Source: Nageia nagi (lineage: Eukaryota; Pinophyta). From it: 64,000 nt of DNA. Position numbers and translations under genes: made by a program. Below, piece by piece: positions 10,560 to 22,389 of the stretch. The number at the start of each line of letters is the position of its first letter. Within the stretch, counting starts at the first letter, position 1. The notes under the pieces were generated by a model. It had not been told where the DNA came from, searched no databases, and was given only the letters and a program-made list of their open reading frames with translations. The DNA is taken from contig JBITNC010000002.1 of the NCBI GenBank assembly GCA_050084985.1, positions 22,382,001 through 22,446,000 of the forward strand, given 5' to 3'.

Positions 10560-12162
10560 GGTAACAAGGAGCATGACCTTGAACAAATCCCTATTTACCA
10601 AGATTGACAACAAGCATGAGCCCTCAACCTTCAAAGAAGCTTCAAAGCATGAGTGTTGGATGGAAGCCATGAAAATGGAGTATGAGACACTTATGAAAAA
10701 TAAAACTTGGGATTTGGTTCTTATCCCAATGAGAAGAATGTAATTGGTAATAAGTGGATCTACAAGGTCAAGTTCAATTCTATTGGAGATATTGAGAAAT
10801 ATAAGGCAAGGTTAATAGTTGAAGGTTTTGCTTAGAAATATGGTGTAGATTATGAAAAAAATTTTGCTCCCATGGCAAAGATGCCTACTATAAGAATTAT
10901 CCTTTCTCTTTCTACTGGTCAAGAATGAAAAGTTTTTCAACTTGATATCATGAGTGCATTTTTCAATGATGACTTAGATGTGGAAATCTTCAAGAATCAA
11001 CCATAAGGATTTATTGTAGAAGGCAAATAATCCTTTATGTGTAAGCTAAATAAGTCATTGTATAAACTTAAGCAAGCACCTAGAGCCTGGTACAAGAAGG
11101 TTTCTAGGTATTTTGCAAAAATTGATTTCTCTAAGTGCTTTTTAGACTCCAATTTATATGCGCTCACTCAAGGAAAAGATGTGGTCTTGATTCTCTTTTA
11201 TGTGGATGATCTTTTGATAACTAAGAATAATGAAGAAATCATTTAAGAATGCATATCCAAAGTTAAGGCAATGTTTGAAATGATTGATCTTGGTCTCTTG
11301 CATTACTATCTTGAAATTCAAGTGTATGAATACAAAGATTATACTTATCTCAATCAATTTAAGTATATATTAGACATCTTATAGAAGTTTAGACTAGATG
11401 AATGTAAATATGTTACAATCCTAGTCTCTCCTAAAATCACTATTTCTTTGAGTTCCAACTCTCAGTTGGTTGATGCTATAGCTTATAGGTAATTAATTGG
11501 TAATCTTCTATATTTGACTATTTTCAAGCTAGATATTGCCTTTGTAGTGAATCTGATGGCATGATTCATACAAAAACCATATGTTGAGCATCTCAATGTT
11601 GTTAAACAAATTTTGAGGTATGTTGTAGGGACTAAGGATCTTACTCTCAAGTATTCTAAGTTGCCTCATTTGTTCTCTTTGGATTCTTAGATTCTAACTA
11701 TGGGGGAGATAAAGATGATAGGAAATCAACCTCTACGTATGTGTTTAGCATTGGTTAGGTGCTATCTCTTGGGCTTATAAGAAGTAGCCTACTATTTCTC
11801 TTTTCACCATAGAAGTTGAGTACTGCACCATGTTTATTGCAATCTAAGAAGCTATTTGGCTAAGGTATCTTTTAAAAGAAATTGGATATGAGCAAGCTAG
11901 CTCATCGTTGATTTTTTCAAATAATCAATCGGTTATTTATTTGGCTAAGAATCTTGTGTTCCATCAAAGAACAAAGCATGTGTAAATCCATACCCATTTT
12001 ATCAAGAAAAAAGTTCTTTATGGCATCATACACCTAGAGTATTGTCCATCCACTTTGAACTTTGCTAATTTATTTACCAAGCCACTCCTAGAAGCTCAAT
12101 TTTGTAAGCTTAAGGATGCTATCAGGTTGATGAAGTTACCCTTAAGGGGAAGTGAAGTTTGA
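10560..12162 (+). pseudogene. E1 reverse transcriptase and RNase H, degraded
   Basis: The RT starts after QRVTRSMTLNKS and shows the copia hallmarks KSLYKLKQAPRAWYKK (from 11045) and the catalytic YVDD box at 11199-11210. The RNase H domain follows to about 12140, ending in a LPLRGSEV-like tail with the stop at 12160-12162. Multiple stops and a frameshift near 10720 break it. RT and RNase H convert element RNA to double-stranded DNA in the virus-like particle. Most stops sit where E2 has CAA, CAG or TGG, consistent with C-to-T decay. Confidence 0.85.
12142..12157 (+). other. Internal polypurine tract at the end of pol (E1)
   Basis: TTAAGGGGAAGTGAAG lies in the last pol codons, about 0.7 kb before the LTR-adjacent tract. 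E2 and E4 have a stronger version (CTCAAGGGGGAGTG) at the same place. It could act as a second plus-strand primer, but it also encodes the pol C-terminus, so its conservation may be coding. Confidence 0.4.
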
Positions 12163-12855
12163 ATTCTTATGTTGAATTCATGTTTTTGATGACAACTTCA
12201 CCCTTAGCAAGATTTTTTGTTGTATAGTGTTGATTTTGTTGTACACCTTCATGGTAAGTTTGCTCTACATGAGGAACTTATTGTATAAAATTTTAAAAGT
12301 AAAAACATTGGCCAATCTAGCATTGTTCAATTATCCATGTGTGAGGAACTCTTATGTATCTTTTGATACTATTCAATTATCCATATGTAAGAAACTCATA
12401 TGTCTATGCTCTATTTTGTAATGATAATCAACACATGTTTTATATATAGTAGGTGACTATGAGTTTTGACTTGGCATCTTCATGATGACTTATAGTGCAC
12501 CATCGATTAGTTCATGATGGCATTTGAATGATTCATCTATCCTTATTGATATGAATATGTTGCATCTAATTGATCTTCTTATTTGAGATGCTTATGACTT
12601 GCAGATTCCTTTAAGATTATAAGTTACTTACCTTAGGTATGCAGGCTCTTGGAGACTCTTCATGACTTCCAATTGGATGACTACTTCATGTACATTGAAA
12701 CCAATTATGGTTAATGACTGTATTTAGAAAAGTAGTAAGTCTCAAACTAGATCTTTTTTACTTCACACATATGTAAAAAGTTCTCATCTCTATTGTATAT
12801 GTTTAGAGGAGAACTCTCTTACTTTCTCTCTTATTCGCTCTATCCCAATATTGCA
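12163..12855 (+). other. E1 3' untranslated region
   Basis: Roughly 690 bp without coding. It contains three imperfect copies of a TTATCCATRTGTRAGRAACTC unit (about 12330-12400) and one of the GGTAAGTTTGCTCTACATGAGG unit that is expanded in E2. These are family-specific tandem repeats of variable number. Confidence 0.7.
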
Positions 12856-12866
12856 TTAAAGGGGAG
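12856..12866 (+). other. E1 polypurine tract
   Basis: TTAAAGGGGAG lies immediately before the 3' LTR. It is the plus-strand priming site and confirms orientation. Confidence 0.9.
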
Positions 12867-13363
12867 TGTTGGAATGTATAATGCATTATTGTAAAGGTTA
12901 TGTAATAATATTTTATGTAAGTTCACTAATACTTAAGGGTATCATTTGATACCTTAAGTATTTAAGTGAATATGATAATGTAACTTGCCCTACACTCCAT
13001 GTCATGATCATGCCCTTGAGTAAAAAGATGTGCTTGTCATGCTTTTGTACATTAGGTAAAAGGGTGATCCAAAGAGGGATTTTGGCCTATAAATAGAGGG
13101 CTCCCTCTTTGGATCATATACCAATTTGTGGAGTAAATTTATGCTATCAAATAGTGTTTAGAAGTTGAGTTTAGAAAGATTATAAGAGTTCTTATTTATG
13201 AATTAAGAGAAATCTACTTAGTGGATGTACTCCTAGTCGGAGGAACCACTTATATTTGTGTTATTTTTGTGAGATTTCTTTGTGATTTTGTTATATGTGA
13301 TTCGTGATCTTACATGTGATCTTGGGAGTTTAGATTTGTTCATGTTATAGTTCAATTCTCTCA
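12867..13363 (+). repeat. E1 3' LTR
   Basis: 497 bp from TGTTGGAATG to CTCTCA, homologous to 4952-5450 throughout. The TATA-like box and the palindrome at 12922-12970 are preserved. It is followed directly by the TAAAT duplication. Confidence 0.95.
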
Positions 13364-13368
13364 TAAAT

Positions 13369-13520
13369 AAGGGAGATGAGAGTTGCATGGGTGATACTAA
13401 TAGGTTAGTCAGTCCATTAGTTATGTCATTAAGCATTGATACTCTTTGCAAGTTATTAGCTACTTGTCCGATGGCATTCCCAATGCCTTGTTGCAAAATG
13501 GGGACACATTTAGTCACCAT
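13369..13520 (-). pseudogene. Unknown reading frame cut by E1
   Basis: On the minus strand a frame opens at 13520 (MVTKCVPILQQGIGNAIGQV) and stays protein-like for about 50 codons, then runs into the E1 LTR at 13368. Just upstream, another frame (GSKFNMVAKK) is separated by what looks like a one-base indel. Beyond the left LTR a readable but stop-bearing translation continues for a short distance. I do not recognise the family. It could be an old gene or transposon ORF broken by E1, or chance. Confidence 0.25.
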
Positions 13521-13559
13521 ACTGAGACTTAGACCTAGGAAACCTTTTTAGCTACCATA

Positions 13560-13680
13560 TTAAACTTAGAACCCATGTCAGTTAGGCAAGGATTAGATTA
13601 TTTATGATGGAGGCAAAGTTGTAATGACCACTTTCAATATATTTTTATGTGACTCATTGGTAAGATATGGTAAACCTAGC
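13560..13680. repeat. Dispersed block, copy 2
   Basis: It matches 4305-4405 in the same orientation with scattered substitutions (shared AGTTGTAATGACCACTT and GTGACTCATTGG-like words). This copy lies beside the second telomere-like array. The identity of the repeat is unknown. Confidence 0.6.
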
Positions 13681-13859
13681 TTATAGTTTTACTAGCCTAC
13701 CTTATTTTAACACTTGACTAGTATACATTATAGTAAAATTAAAAACTTTAACTACAATCTTCACATCGCTCACATTAATAAGATTTAATCAATTTATTAA
13801 GTTGTAAAAAAGATAAATATTATATTTTCTTAAGTAGACATATAGGTTGTTCAAATCTT

Positions 13860-14655
13860 AAAGCCTAAATCCTTCATCATAAACACTACATCCTAAACCC
13901 TAAACCCTTCATCATAAACCATAAACCTTGCATAATAAACCCTAACTCTTTATCATAAACCTTAAAACCTTCATCATAAACCCTAAACCCTTCATCATAA
14001 ACCCTAAACCCTACATCCTAAACCTTAGACTTTAAATTCATCATCATAAACCCTACATCATAAATCCTAAACCCTACATCATAAATCCTAAACCTTACAT
14101 CATAAACCCTAAACACTTCATCATAAACCCTACATCATAAACCTCGCATCATAAACCCTTTATCATAAACCTTGCATCATAAACCTTAAAATATTTATCA
14201 TAAACCCTACATCCTTAATCCAAAATGTTTCATCATAAATCCTATATCCTAAATCCTTAATCATAAACCCTAAATCCTACATCGTAAACCTTAAACCCTT
14301 CATCATAAACCCTAAACCATTCATCATAAACCCTAAACCTTACATCCTAAACCCTAAACTTTGAATCATAAATTATAAGCCCTACATCCTAAACTCTAAA
14401 CCTTGCATCTTAAACCCTAAACCCTACATCCTAAATCTTAAACCCTAAACCCTTCATCATAAACCCTACATCACAAATCATAAGCCCTACATCTTAAACC
14501 TTAAACCCTAAACTATACATTTGAAACCTTAAACCCTTCATCATAAACCCTAAACCCTAAACCATACATCCTAAACCCTTCATCATAAACCCTAAACTAT
14601 TCATCATAAACCCTAGGCCCTTCATCATAAACCTTAAACCCTAAACCCTACATCC
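13860..14655. repeat. Telomere-like satellite (CCCTAAACCCTTCATCATAAA type)
   Basis: About 40 imperfect units combine CCCTAAACCCT with TTCATCATAAA or TACATCCTAAA, a composite of plant telomere repeat and a CATCATAAA spacer. It differs in spacer from the array at 390-2035 but keeps the same CCCTAA strand and again precedes a T-rich array. Confidence 0.85.
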
Positions 14656-15455
14656 CTAATTTTTTAAAACCTTGATTTTTTACACCCTAATTTTTTATAA
14701 CTCTAATTTTTTTACAACCCTAATTTTTTATAACCTTAATTTTTACAACCCTAATTTTGTACAACCCTTATTTTTTACAACCTTGATTTTCTACAACTCT
14801 AATTTTTTACAATCTTGAATTTTTACAATCATGATTTTTTACAACCCTAATTTTTTACAACCCTAATTTTTTACAACCTTGATTTTTACAACCCTAATTT
14901 TTGACAACCCTAATTTTTACAACCCTAATTTTTTACAACCTTGATTTTTTACAACCTTAATTTTTTACAACCCTATTTTTTAAAAAACCTTGACTGTTTA
15001 CAACTCTATTTTTTTAAAACCTTGGATTTTTACAACCCTAATTTTTACATCCCTAATTTTGTACAACCTTGATTTTTTACAACCTTAATTTTTTACAACC
15101 CTAATTTTTTACAACTGTGAATTTTTAAAACCCTAATTTTTTACAACCTTGATTTTTTAAAACGTTAATTTTTTTACAACCTTGATTTTTTTACAACCTT
15201 GATTTTTTTACAACCCTAATTTCTTACAATCTTAATTTTTTACAACGCTAATTTTGTACAACCCTAATTTTTTACAACCTTAAGTTTTTACAATTGTAAT
15301 TTTTTACAACCCTAATTTTTTACAACCTTGATTTTTTAAAACCCTAAATTTTTACAACCTTAATTTTTACATTCCTAATTTTGTACAACCCTAATTTTTT
15401 ACAACCTTGATTTTTTACAACCCTAATCTTTTATAACCCTGATTTTTTATAACCT
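14655..15455. repeat. Short-period satellite (TTTTTTACAACCCTAA type)
   Basis: Around 45 units of about 17 bp alternate T-runs, ACAACC and CTAA or TTGA. The array runs without a gap into the first coding-like segment of the CACTA element at about 15460, so it may be that element's subterminal repeat region or simply its neighbour. Confidence 0.85.
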
Positions 15456-15479
15456 AATATAGAGGGAGCATTACATCCT

Positions 15480-16360
15480 ATGGTTAAGAAATATCCCATT
15501 GGTCTAGTTGAACCTACTAGATTTGTTGAACATATAAAAGAGAATGTTAAGGTTAGAATGCTAGAATATGTAGATTCATCAGATGAAGATAGAGAAAAAA
15601 TGTACAAAAATAAGAAATGAAGGATGAATTCATTGATTACAACCACCAAATGTTGAGCCAATCAAGCTACCATATGAGAATGTTGGTGATTTGCATTTAA
15701 CACATAATGTTGTACATTTATACAAGTCTACCTATGACTGCAAGGCATATGGTGCATGGCCAATTAGAAAACCTTTTCCAAAATCTTATGAACAATTCAC
15801 TTATTATGGTCATTCATATATGATTAAACCTTGTAATATACCTAATGCAAGCATGGATTTGTTTATACTATCAAATGTATGAGTTCATCCATTCATTGAA
15901 AAAGAACCTATAATGCCATTTTATGGGCCAATCTATAATATTATGAACTGGAGGATAATAACATCATATTTCTTTAGTATGGCTAAATATGGTATTTATG
16001 GAAATACATCACAAACAAAAGATGCAGAACATATGTACATTAATGGTTAAACAACGATAAATGGAAATATTACAAGATATATAAACAGCTCCAAAGGCAT
16101 AGACAATCCATCAAATTATGATTTTGTGGAATATGCAAATGATAAATATGACTTTATGCCTAGAAAAATGAAATTTTTTGTAGGTGTGGCTCCTATTGTG
16201 ACTCTTAACCTTGGTGATGAGATCTTAGTGCATTAAAACATTAGTAAACATATTCCAACATGTAAGAGACATATGCATTTAGGATATCCAAATGTATTTA
16301 TTAAACTAGAACAAAAGCATAAAGAAAAGGAGATTGTAGTAGAAATTGAATAATGTTTGT
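15480..16360 (+). pseudogene. Decayed coding segment of unknown function upstream of CACTA TNP2
   Basis: After an acceptor-like AATATAG near 15462, frames read MVKKYPIGLVEPTRFVEH (15480 on), HLTHNVVHLYKSTYDCKAYG (15691-15882), then YGPIYNIMNWRIITSYFF and FVGVAPIVTLNLGDEILVH up to about 16235. Stops and indels break them. The composition is clearly protein-like, but I recognise no family. It may be the 5' part of the CACTA transposase gene, an accessory CACTA ORF, or an unrelated gene. Confidence 0.4.
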
Positions 16361-16624
16361 AGTGCTAGGCATGCAATTATGACTTTAGACTATGTTATTT
16401 GCTATTTTGTTGAAGATCCTTAAGGGATGTTGTTTGTTGAAGAACATAATTGTTGAAATTATTGATATTTTTTTTACTTAAACTCATGTTATTTGTGCAA
16501 TTTTTACTTAAACTTATGTACTTGTTAAAGTTATTAACATATACTTATTAGATATTACAATACTTGTTAAAGTTATTATTTTTAATTATATTAATTATTT
16601 GTAATAACTAATTTCATAGGCACA

Positions 16625-18860
16625 TCATATTGCAACAAATACACAAGATGAGTCAAATACAGTATCTTATACACCAACCTTACATCAAAAAAATATTCAT
16701 TGGAAAAAAAGGAAGCAACTAAAGAATATATTAAGTAGGGATGTATATGTATAATTCATTACAAATCTAAATCCAATGGCTCCTATTAAAATCATAAATT
16801 CATATAATGAAAATAATGAAAGACATTATAACACTCATAATCAACAGTAAAATGCAATGCATGATTTATTTCAATCAATCTATACATATGAAGATGATAC
16901 AAATGTAGACATGAATGATAATCCTCATGCACATGATGATGGAAGAGGAGGTGATTTAGAAAATGATAACATATATGCTACTACCAAAACACCTTTATAC
17001 AATGGAGCATCTATTTCCAAGTTGGAAATGCTATTACTTATCATGAATATAAAGGCCAAAAATGGATGGTCAAATACAAGTATCAATGGTCTTTTGAAGT
17101 ATGTATTTATTTTTACAATTTTTTATATTTTTGTAAATTTATTGAACATTTTTCAAACTTTGTTTATTATATACATAATAATTTTATGGTTTTATTTGTA
17201 TTATAGATTACTAAATGAAAAATTGCTTCCAAGTGATAATGTCATCCCTTCTTTGTGTAGAAAAATATGAAACATTTTGAAGGATGTAGTGGTACCATGT
17301 GTTTCATACTATGCTTATGTTAATGATTGCATATTATATAGAGGATGATATGAAACATTTAGTGTATGTCCAAAGTGTGGTACAAATAGATATCGTTTAG
17401 GAACTATAAGAAAAAATGTTCATTTGAAGGTTGTTCACCATCTTTAATTATTGATAGATTCATTAGAATGTATAAGTGTGATTCACTTGCACAGTATATG
17501 GATTAGCATGTAAAAAATAGAAGTGAAGATGGTGTATTATGCATTCCTAAAGATTCCAGAATAATGAAATGTATAAAAAATATATAGCCTGATAAATTTT
17601 GGTATGAACCTAGAAGTCTCAGGTTGGGTTTAGCAATTGATGGTGTCAATCCACATTCCATACAATCATCTAATTATTCAGTGTGGCCCATTGTTATAGT
17701 CAATATAACATACCTCCATGGATTTTCTTAAAAAAAGAATATTTAATGTTAACTCTTCTAGTTCCTGGACCAAATCAAGTGAAAAATATGGATATATACC
17801 TTAAACCATTAATTGATAAACTAATGCAATTATGGAATGGAATTCAGAATGTGATTGACACAAGTAGACCCATCCAATAAAGATCATTCACATTGTATGG
17901 CATACCATGTTGGACTATATAGAACTATCCAAGTCTTAGTGTTTGTTCAGGTATGTATATATAATTTATATTAGATTTACATTTATATTAAAAATTTTAA
18001 TTTCCTAAAATTAGATATAGTAATTATTCTCTAATAAAAATTTGTTGCAAGCTTGTGTACAAAAGGTTATCATGCTTGTCCATGGTGTGCATAAAATCTC
18101 ATAGCAAGATATTCAAAACACTTGCAAAAGATAGAATACCTTGGCCATAGAAAATATTTACCATTAGATCATGAGTTTCAAAATATGAAATCATAGTTTA
18201 ATGGTCAAATTGATCACACTAAAACTCCCAAATATGCATCTCCTAAGAATTGGTTGAAAAAGTACCAAGAAAGTGAAGAAAATTGTTGGATAAAACCTTT
18301 TGAGGAAGGTATTGCTCAAGACCTAGAGGATGTTATTGTTAAAAAATATGACTTACCTCAAGGTAAAATTTAATAAAATACTATATCAAACATTCTTTTT
18401 AACATGTCATTAATTTAATTATTTTATCAATTAAATGTTTACATTTGTATATGTTTTCAAGTATGAACAGATTGCTCATATTTTATAATATGGAATACTG
18501 GAAGGATTTATTAGTGACACATTTATTGGATCATATGCATATTATAAATAATGTGGCATCTTGTTTATATTGGTATATAATAAGCAAAGAATTAGACAAT
18601 ACTCAACTGAGATATGACTTAAAGGCTACCAAAATAAAATGTACCTTTTAGGTAATTAAAAATGCAAATGGAATAACAATGCACCTGTTCCAACCTCATG
18701 TATTGTGACCAAATACGAAGTGAACATTCTACACAATCTTGTTAGAGCCATTAAAATACTAATGGGATATGCATCATCTCTAAGAAAAGCATTCACAATT
18801 GATGGAAAAATGATGGGATTGAAATCTCATGATTATCACAACTTATAGAAGGTATTCTCG
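16625..18860 (+). pseudogene. CACTA (En/Spm) TNP2-like transposase, degraded
   Basis: Segments match the TNP2 family in order: TPLYNGASISKLEMLLLIMN with NGWSNTSINGLLK (16990-17098); an apparent intron from GTATGT after LLK to ATTATAG near 17206; LLNEKLLPSDNVIPS; a CPKCG zinc-binding motif near 17372; LRLGLAIDGVNPHS (about 17620); NIPPWIFLKKEYLMLTLLVP (17710-17770); GYHACPWCA (18070); then YWKDLLVTHLLDHMHIINNV (about 18495) and GLKSHDYHN (near 18820). TNP2 catalyses cut-and-paste movement by recognising element ends. Many stops and indels show it is inactive. Introns and the domain set fit plant CACTA elements. Confidence 0.8.
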
Positions 18861-19149
18861 TATTGTATGCATATTAAAAACCTTAAATACATTTGTATTT
18901 ATATATATATTTATTCATCTATATTTTGATTAATATAAATTTTACTATAGACTATTTTTCCACTTACAATTAGTGGATGTACAACTTTACCTATTGATTT
19001 AAGATACACAATTGGTCGATTATCATTATTTTTAAGGTATTTCATGCTATTTACGATACTATTCAATGAAAATATATAGTGCATTTATTATTATTTTGTA
19101 GATTTCAATATAATTTAATTACATCTTATGATATTAATTATATTTTCAT

Positions 19150-19985
19150 AACTAGGTGGTTGACTTCAAAGGAAATACATGTCAATTAAATCCCAAGATG
19201 GCAAAGATAAATTGTCTGTAAATTTGAAAAAAAAATCCTGCTACTTTTATGGATATACAAGTTCATCTATTGATCCACCTAGTAGATGATATTGAAATAC
19301 AAGGTGTTATAAGTACTAGAAGCATGTTTTTTATGGAAATAATTTTGAAAGTACTTAAAATATTTGTTAGAAAAAATTTGAAACCAAAAGGATCTATGTG
19401 TGAGGGATATATTGTGCAACAGTCTTTTTTTTATGTGAGTTTCTATCTCAAATTCATGATTCAGCTCCAACGATATGGTTACAAGCAGACAAAGACAATG
19501 ATAAATTAGAAGGGGAGGTTTTAAAAATAAACAAGAGATCATATGCTCTTAATAAAGGTACTAACTACATTTTAGATAATAGTAATTTATAATAAGTACT
19601 ATGTACATGCAATTTTGATTTAATTTAATCAATAATTACTAACAAGTTCATTTTGTGTATTCAAAAAAATTATAGATCATGACATATATGAATTTATAAG
19701 CCATTTTATCATGGTGAATATGGAGTGTTGTAAAGAATGGATTGAAATGTATGAAAGTAAAATAAGTGCAATTCCAATGCAATGTATTTTGTTTCGTAGT
19801 GAACATCAAAGGAGTACATCTATACCTCCACATTTAAGAGATGAAAATTGGCCAAAAGAGTGTCTAAGATCATGTATAAAGCAAATAATTGAGGATAAAT
19901 TAGCTAAAGGTGTAAAAGAAAAAACCTACAAAGATGCTTTAAATATAGCTGATGGATGTAATTATGAGTTAATTATTCATTAATT
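19150..19985 (+). pseudogene. CACTA DUF4218-like segment, degraded
   Basis: The frame 19249-19509 reads MDIQVHLLIHLVDDIEIQG and then FMEIILKVLKIFVRKNLKPK with EGYIVQQSF, which is the DUF4218 signature of plant CACTA transposases (HLVDE, YLKTLK-VRN, EGYIAEE). A further open segment 19711-19983 may be its C-terminal continuation. The interval 19510-19700 looks like an intron (GTACTAAC to TTATAG). The function of DUF4218 is not established beyond its co-occurrence with TNP2. Confidence 0.75.
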
Positions 19986-20093
19986 CTTATGGACCTAAGT
20001 TTAATTTTTTTATAATATAGATATTGTTAATATAGATTTAATACTTGCACCAATATAATATTTACATAAAATTGTGTGCAAGCGTTATCTTTT

Positions 20094-20545
20094 TTTGCAA
20101 TGTGGGCATACGGTCAACACTTCAAAATTGACAAGAAAGATATTAATAGAATGACCTTTGATAGTGGAGTGATGGTTGATTTTGATCAAGTGAGTCATGC
20201 AAGTACAAAAGATGCAAACTTGATAGAAGAAAAAATATAATATGTTGGGAAAATTCAAGAAATCATACAATTAAATTTTAGATCATTCAAATGTGTAGTA
20301 TTCAAATGTAAATGGTTTGAAGAATTTGTAAACAAAAGATCAATATTGCATGACATACCTAGTGGTTATTATGCAATCGACTCTACATGATATTTACCTC
20401 AAAAAAAGAGCCATATGTTTTACCACAACATTGTAGTCAAATATTTTTTTATTCAGATGTACTAGATGAAAATATGTTTGTAATTGATTGTGATGCAATA
20501 GGGAAACATGTTGTACATCTTCTTGATGAAAATAATAACAATGGT
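20094..20545 (+). pseudogene. CACTA DUF4216-like segment, degraded
   Basis: The translation FAMWAYGQHFKIDKKDIN, then YVGKIQEIIQLNFRSFKCVV and FKCKWF (20240-20320), matches the DUF4216 motif (YYG-I-EI-EL-Y--FKV-LFKC-W) that follows DUF4218 in plant CACTA proteins. Stops follow within 100 bp. A short Lys/Ser-rich frame at about 20955-21070 could be the last exon. The element's right terminus was not found. Confidence 0.7.
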
Positions 20546-20559
20546 AATTAAAATATTAC

Positions 20560-21149
20560 ATGTACATTTGAGTAATTAAACATTATATGTGTTGATATGT
20601 TTAGTGGTTTGAGACTGAATTGCATATGAATTTGAATTATAATATTTTTTTGAATATTTTGTAATTTGTAGATTACTTCCAATCAATTACTCATTAATAT
20701 ATTACACATATTACATGTATTTTCATATTTAAGATGTTCAATCAATTAATCCATATATATGTAATCATTCAAACTATGAAAATGTATATACATGCCTATG
20801 ATGGTCAATTTAATATTGACATAGGATGGACATGAGATATTCTTCATCAATTCTATGTAACAAGACCACATATTAAATGTATATTATAAGAATGCATCAT
20901 TCAAAATGTTAAGATTTACATGATTAAATGTTAACTAAAGAGTCAAGTACTATGTCAAGTAAAACATCAAAAAATACAATGAAAAATGTGTCAACCCTTG
21001 CATCATGTAATGCATCGATAAAGGCATCAACATATAAAAAAAAAAGAGTTTTGATGCAAACTTGGAATCCCTAATGCTTAAATCATCATAGCATTAAAGA
21101 GCAATTTTTTGACACATTAAATGATGTAAAATGACTAAAATGTAATAGT
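20560..21149. other. AT-rich end of the CACTA region, no clear gene
   Basis: Only a short Ser/Lys-rich frame (MSSKTSKNTMKNVS, about 20955-21070) is visible. The CACTA terminal repeat and any target-site duplication could not be located. The junction with copia element B lies near 21120-21160. Confidence 0.4.
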
Positions 21150-22374
21150 GGCTTCAATTTACCTTATCCTCACCTCATGGCTCCTCAAACAAGTCATGTT
21201 ATGGAATAAACATGCGGATGTGTTCATTTTAGGGGAAGCAATTTTCAATATTTGTGTAGTTTGTATATAAAGTAAAAATGCAAAATAATAAAATGCTTTA
21301 AACATGAAACTATATCCCACATCATCCATCAGTATGAACTAAAGAATCTAATGGGTTTTGTTACAACCTTTAATGTATCTCTTTACAAAGGTTCATTAAT
21401 TTTAAGTAATAACAAATGAGCCTACGAGTTCAATGCATTTTGTTACAACCCCTAATGGATCTCTTTACAAAGGTTCATTATCAAAACATTAAGGAATTCT
21501 CTCTTTTGGAATTAAAATAATTTCTTATTTGCAATATTATCAAAAAATTCATAGACAAAAATATTTAAGAGAACTTTTATCCATCCACATGTGTGCAATA
21601 ATCATGGATTAGGACAAAATGTGAAGCCATGAATTTAATTTTTTTATTTACTTAGCAATAATTATGCATTAACAAATTATTCATCCACATATATGCATAC
21701 AAATAATCATGCATAAAATAAAAACATTAAACCATGTACTTAAAAATTTAAGTAAATAATCCCTCGACCTTTTTTTTCTTAAATGTATGATTAATAAAGT
21801 CCCTTATTATAATTTACACTTAAGGATTATTTAGCAAATAGAGAAATATTAATGTTAAAAAAAAAATTGCCCATAATAATTTAACCTAAAAAGAATGTTT
21901 TAAGGTCTTAAGTTTAGCTCATACGTGTTAAAATTAAAGGCAACGCCTTTCTTTTTAAAATAGAAAATCTTCTCTTAAAAAAAAATTCCCTCTTTTAAAA
22001 AAGCAAGATTCCCTTTTTGAAAAAGATTCCTTAAAAAACTTTTTTTTAAAAGAAGTTAAAAATAACAACTCTTTTATTTTGTAAAAAAAAACTTCACCTT
22101 TAAAAAAAATGACCAAAATATTTTAAAAACACTTATTTTTTTCAAAAATTAACCCCTTGATTTTGTTTAAAAAATGGAAACTATTTTTTTTGTTGTTTAT
22201 TTTTTATTTAAAAAAATAAAACTAACTTAAAAAAATAAAATTAAATAAGGTGGGGGGTATCGTCGATCATGCATACCCCAAAGGGAGGTCACGTGCACCT
22301 TTTTACCTCAATAAAGTAGATGAAGAAAGAAGAGAAAGGACCTTCAAGGATGTTGAAGAGGAGCCTCCAAGAGT

Positions 22375-22387
22375 GGCTCTGACACCA
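22375..22387 (-). other. Element B primer-binding site
   Basis: On the minus strand TGGTGTCAGAGCC, a near-exact initiator tRNA-Met site, two bases after the LTR end. Confidence 0.85.
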
Positions 22388-22389
22388 CT

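Larger units (their letters stand above)
4952..13363 (+). mobile_element. Copia LTR retrotransposon E1, full-length but defective
   Basis: The 8.4-kb element is bounded by two LTRs of 499 and 497 bp, each starting TGTTG and ending CTCTCA, and flanked by a perfect 5-bp target-site duplication TAAAT at 4947-4951 and 13364-13368. A primer-binding site matching initiator tRNA-Met follows the 5' LTR, and a polypurine tract precedes the 3' LTR. Order inside is long leader, gag, protease, integrase, reverse transcriptase, RNase H, which is the Ty1/copia order. Gag and pol carry many stops and frameshifts. The LTRs differ at roughly 7% of positions by eye, so this is a moderately old insertion. It interrupts an uncertain minus-strand reading frame (see 13369-13520). 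Confidence 0.95.

Noticed and set aside
4952-13363. Endogenous virus (envelope-bearing retroelement or pararetrovirus)
   Set aside because: Gene order protease-integrase-RT-RNase H with no envelope, movement or coat gene. It is a copia retrotransposon.
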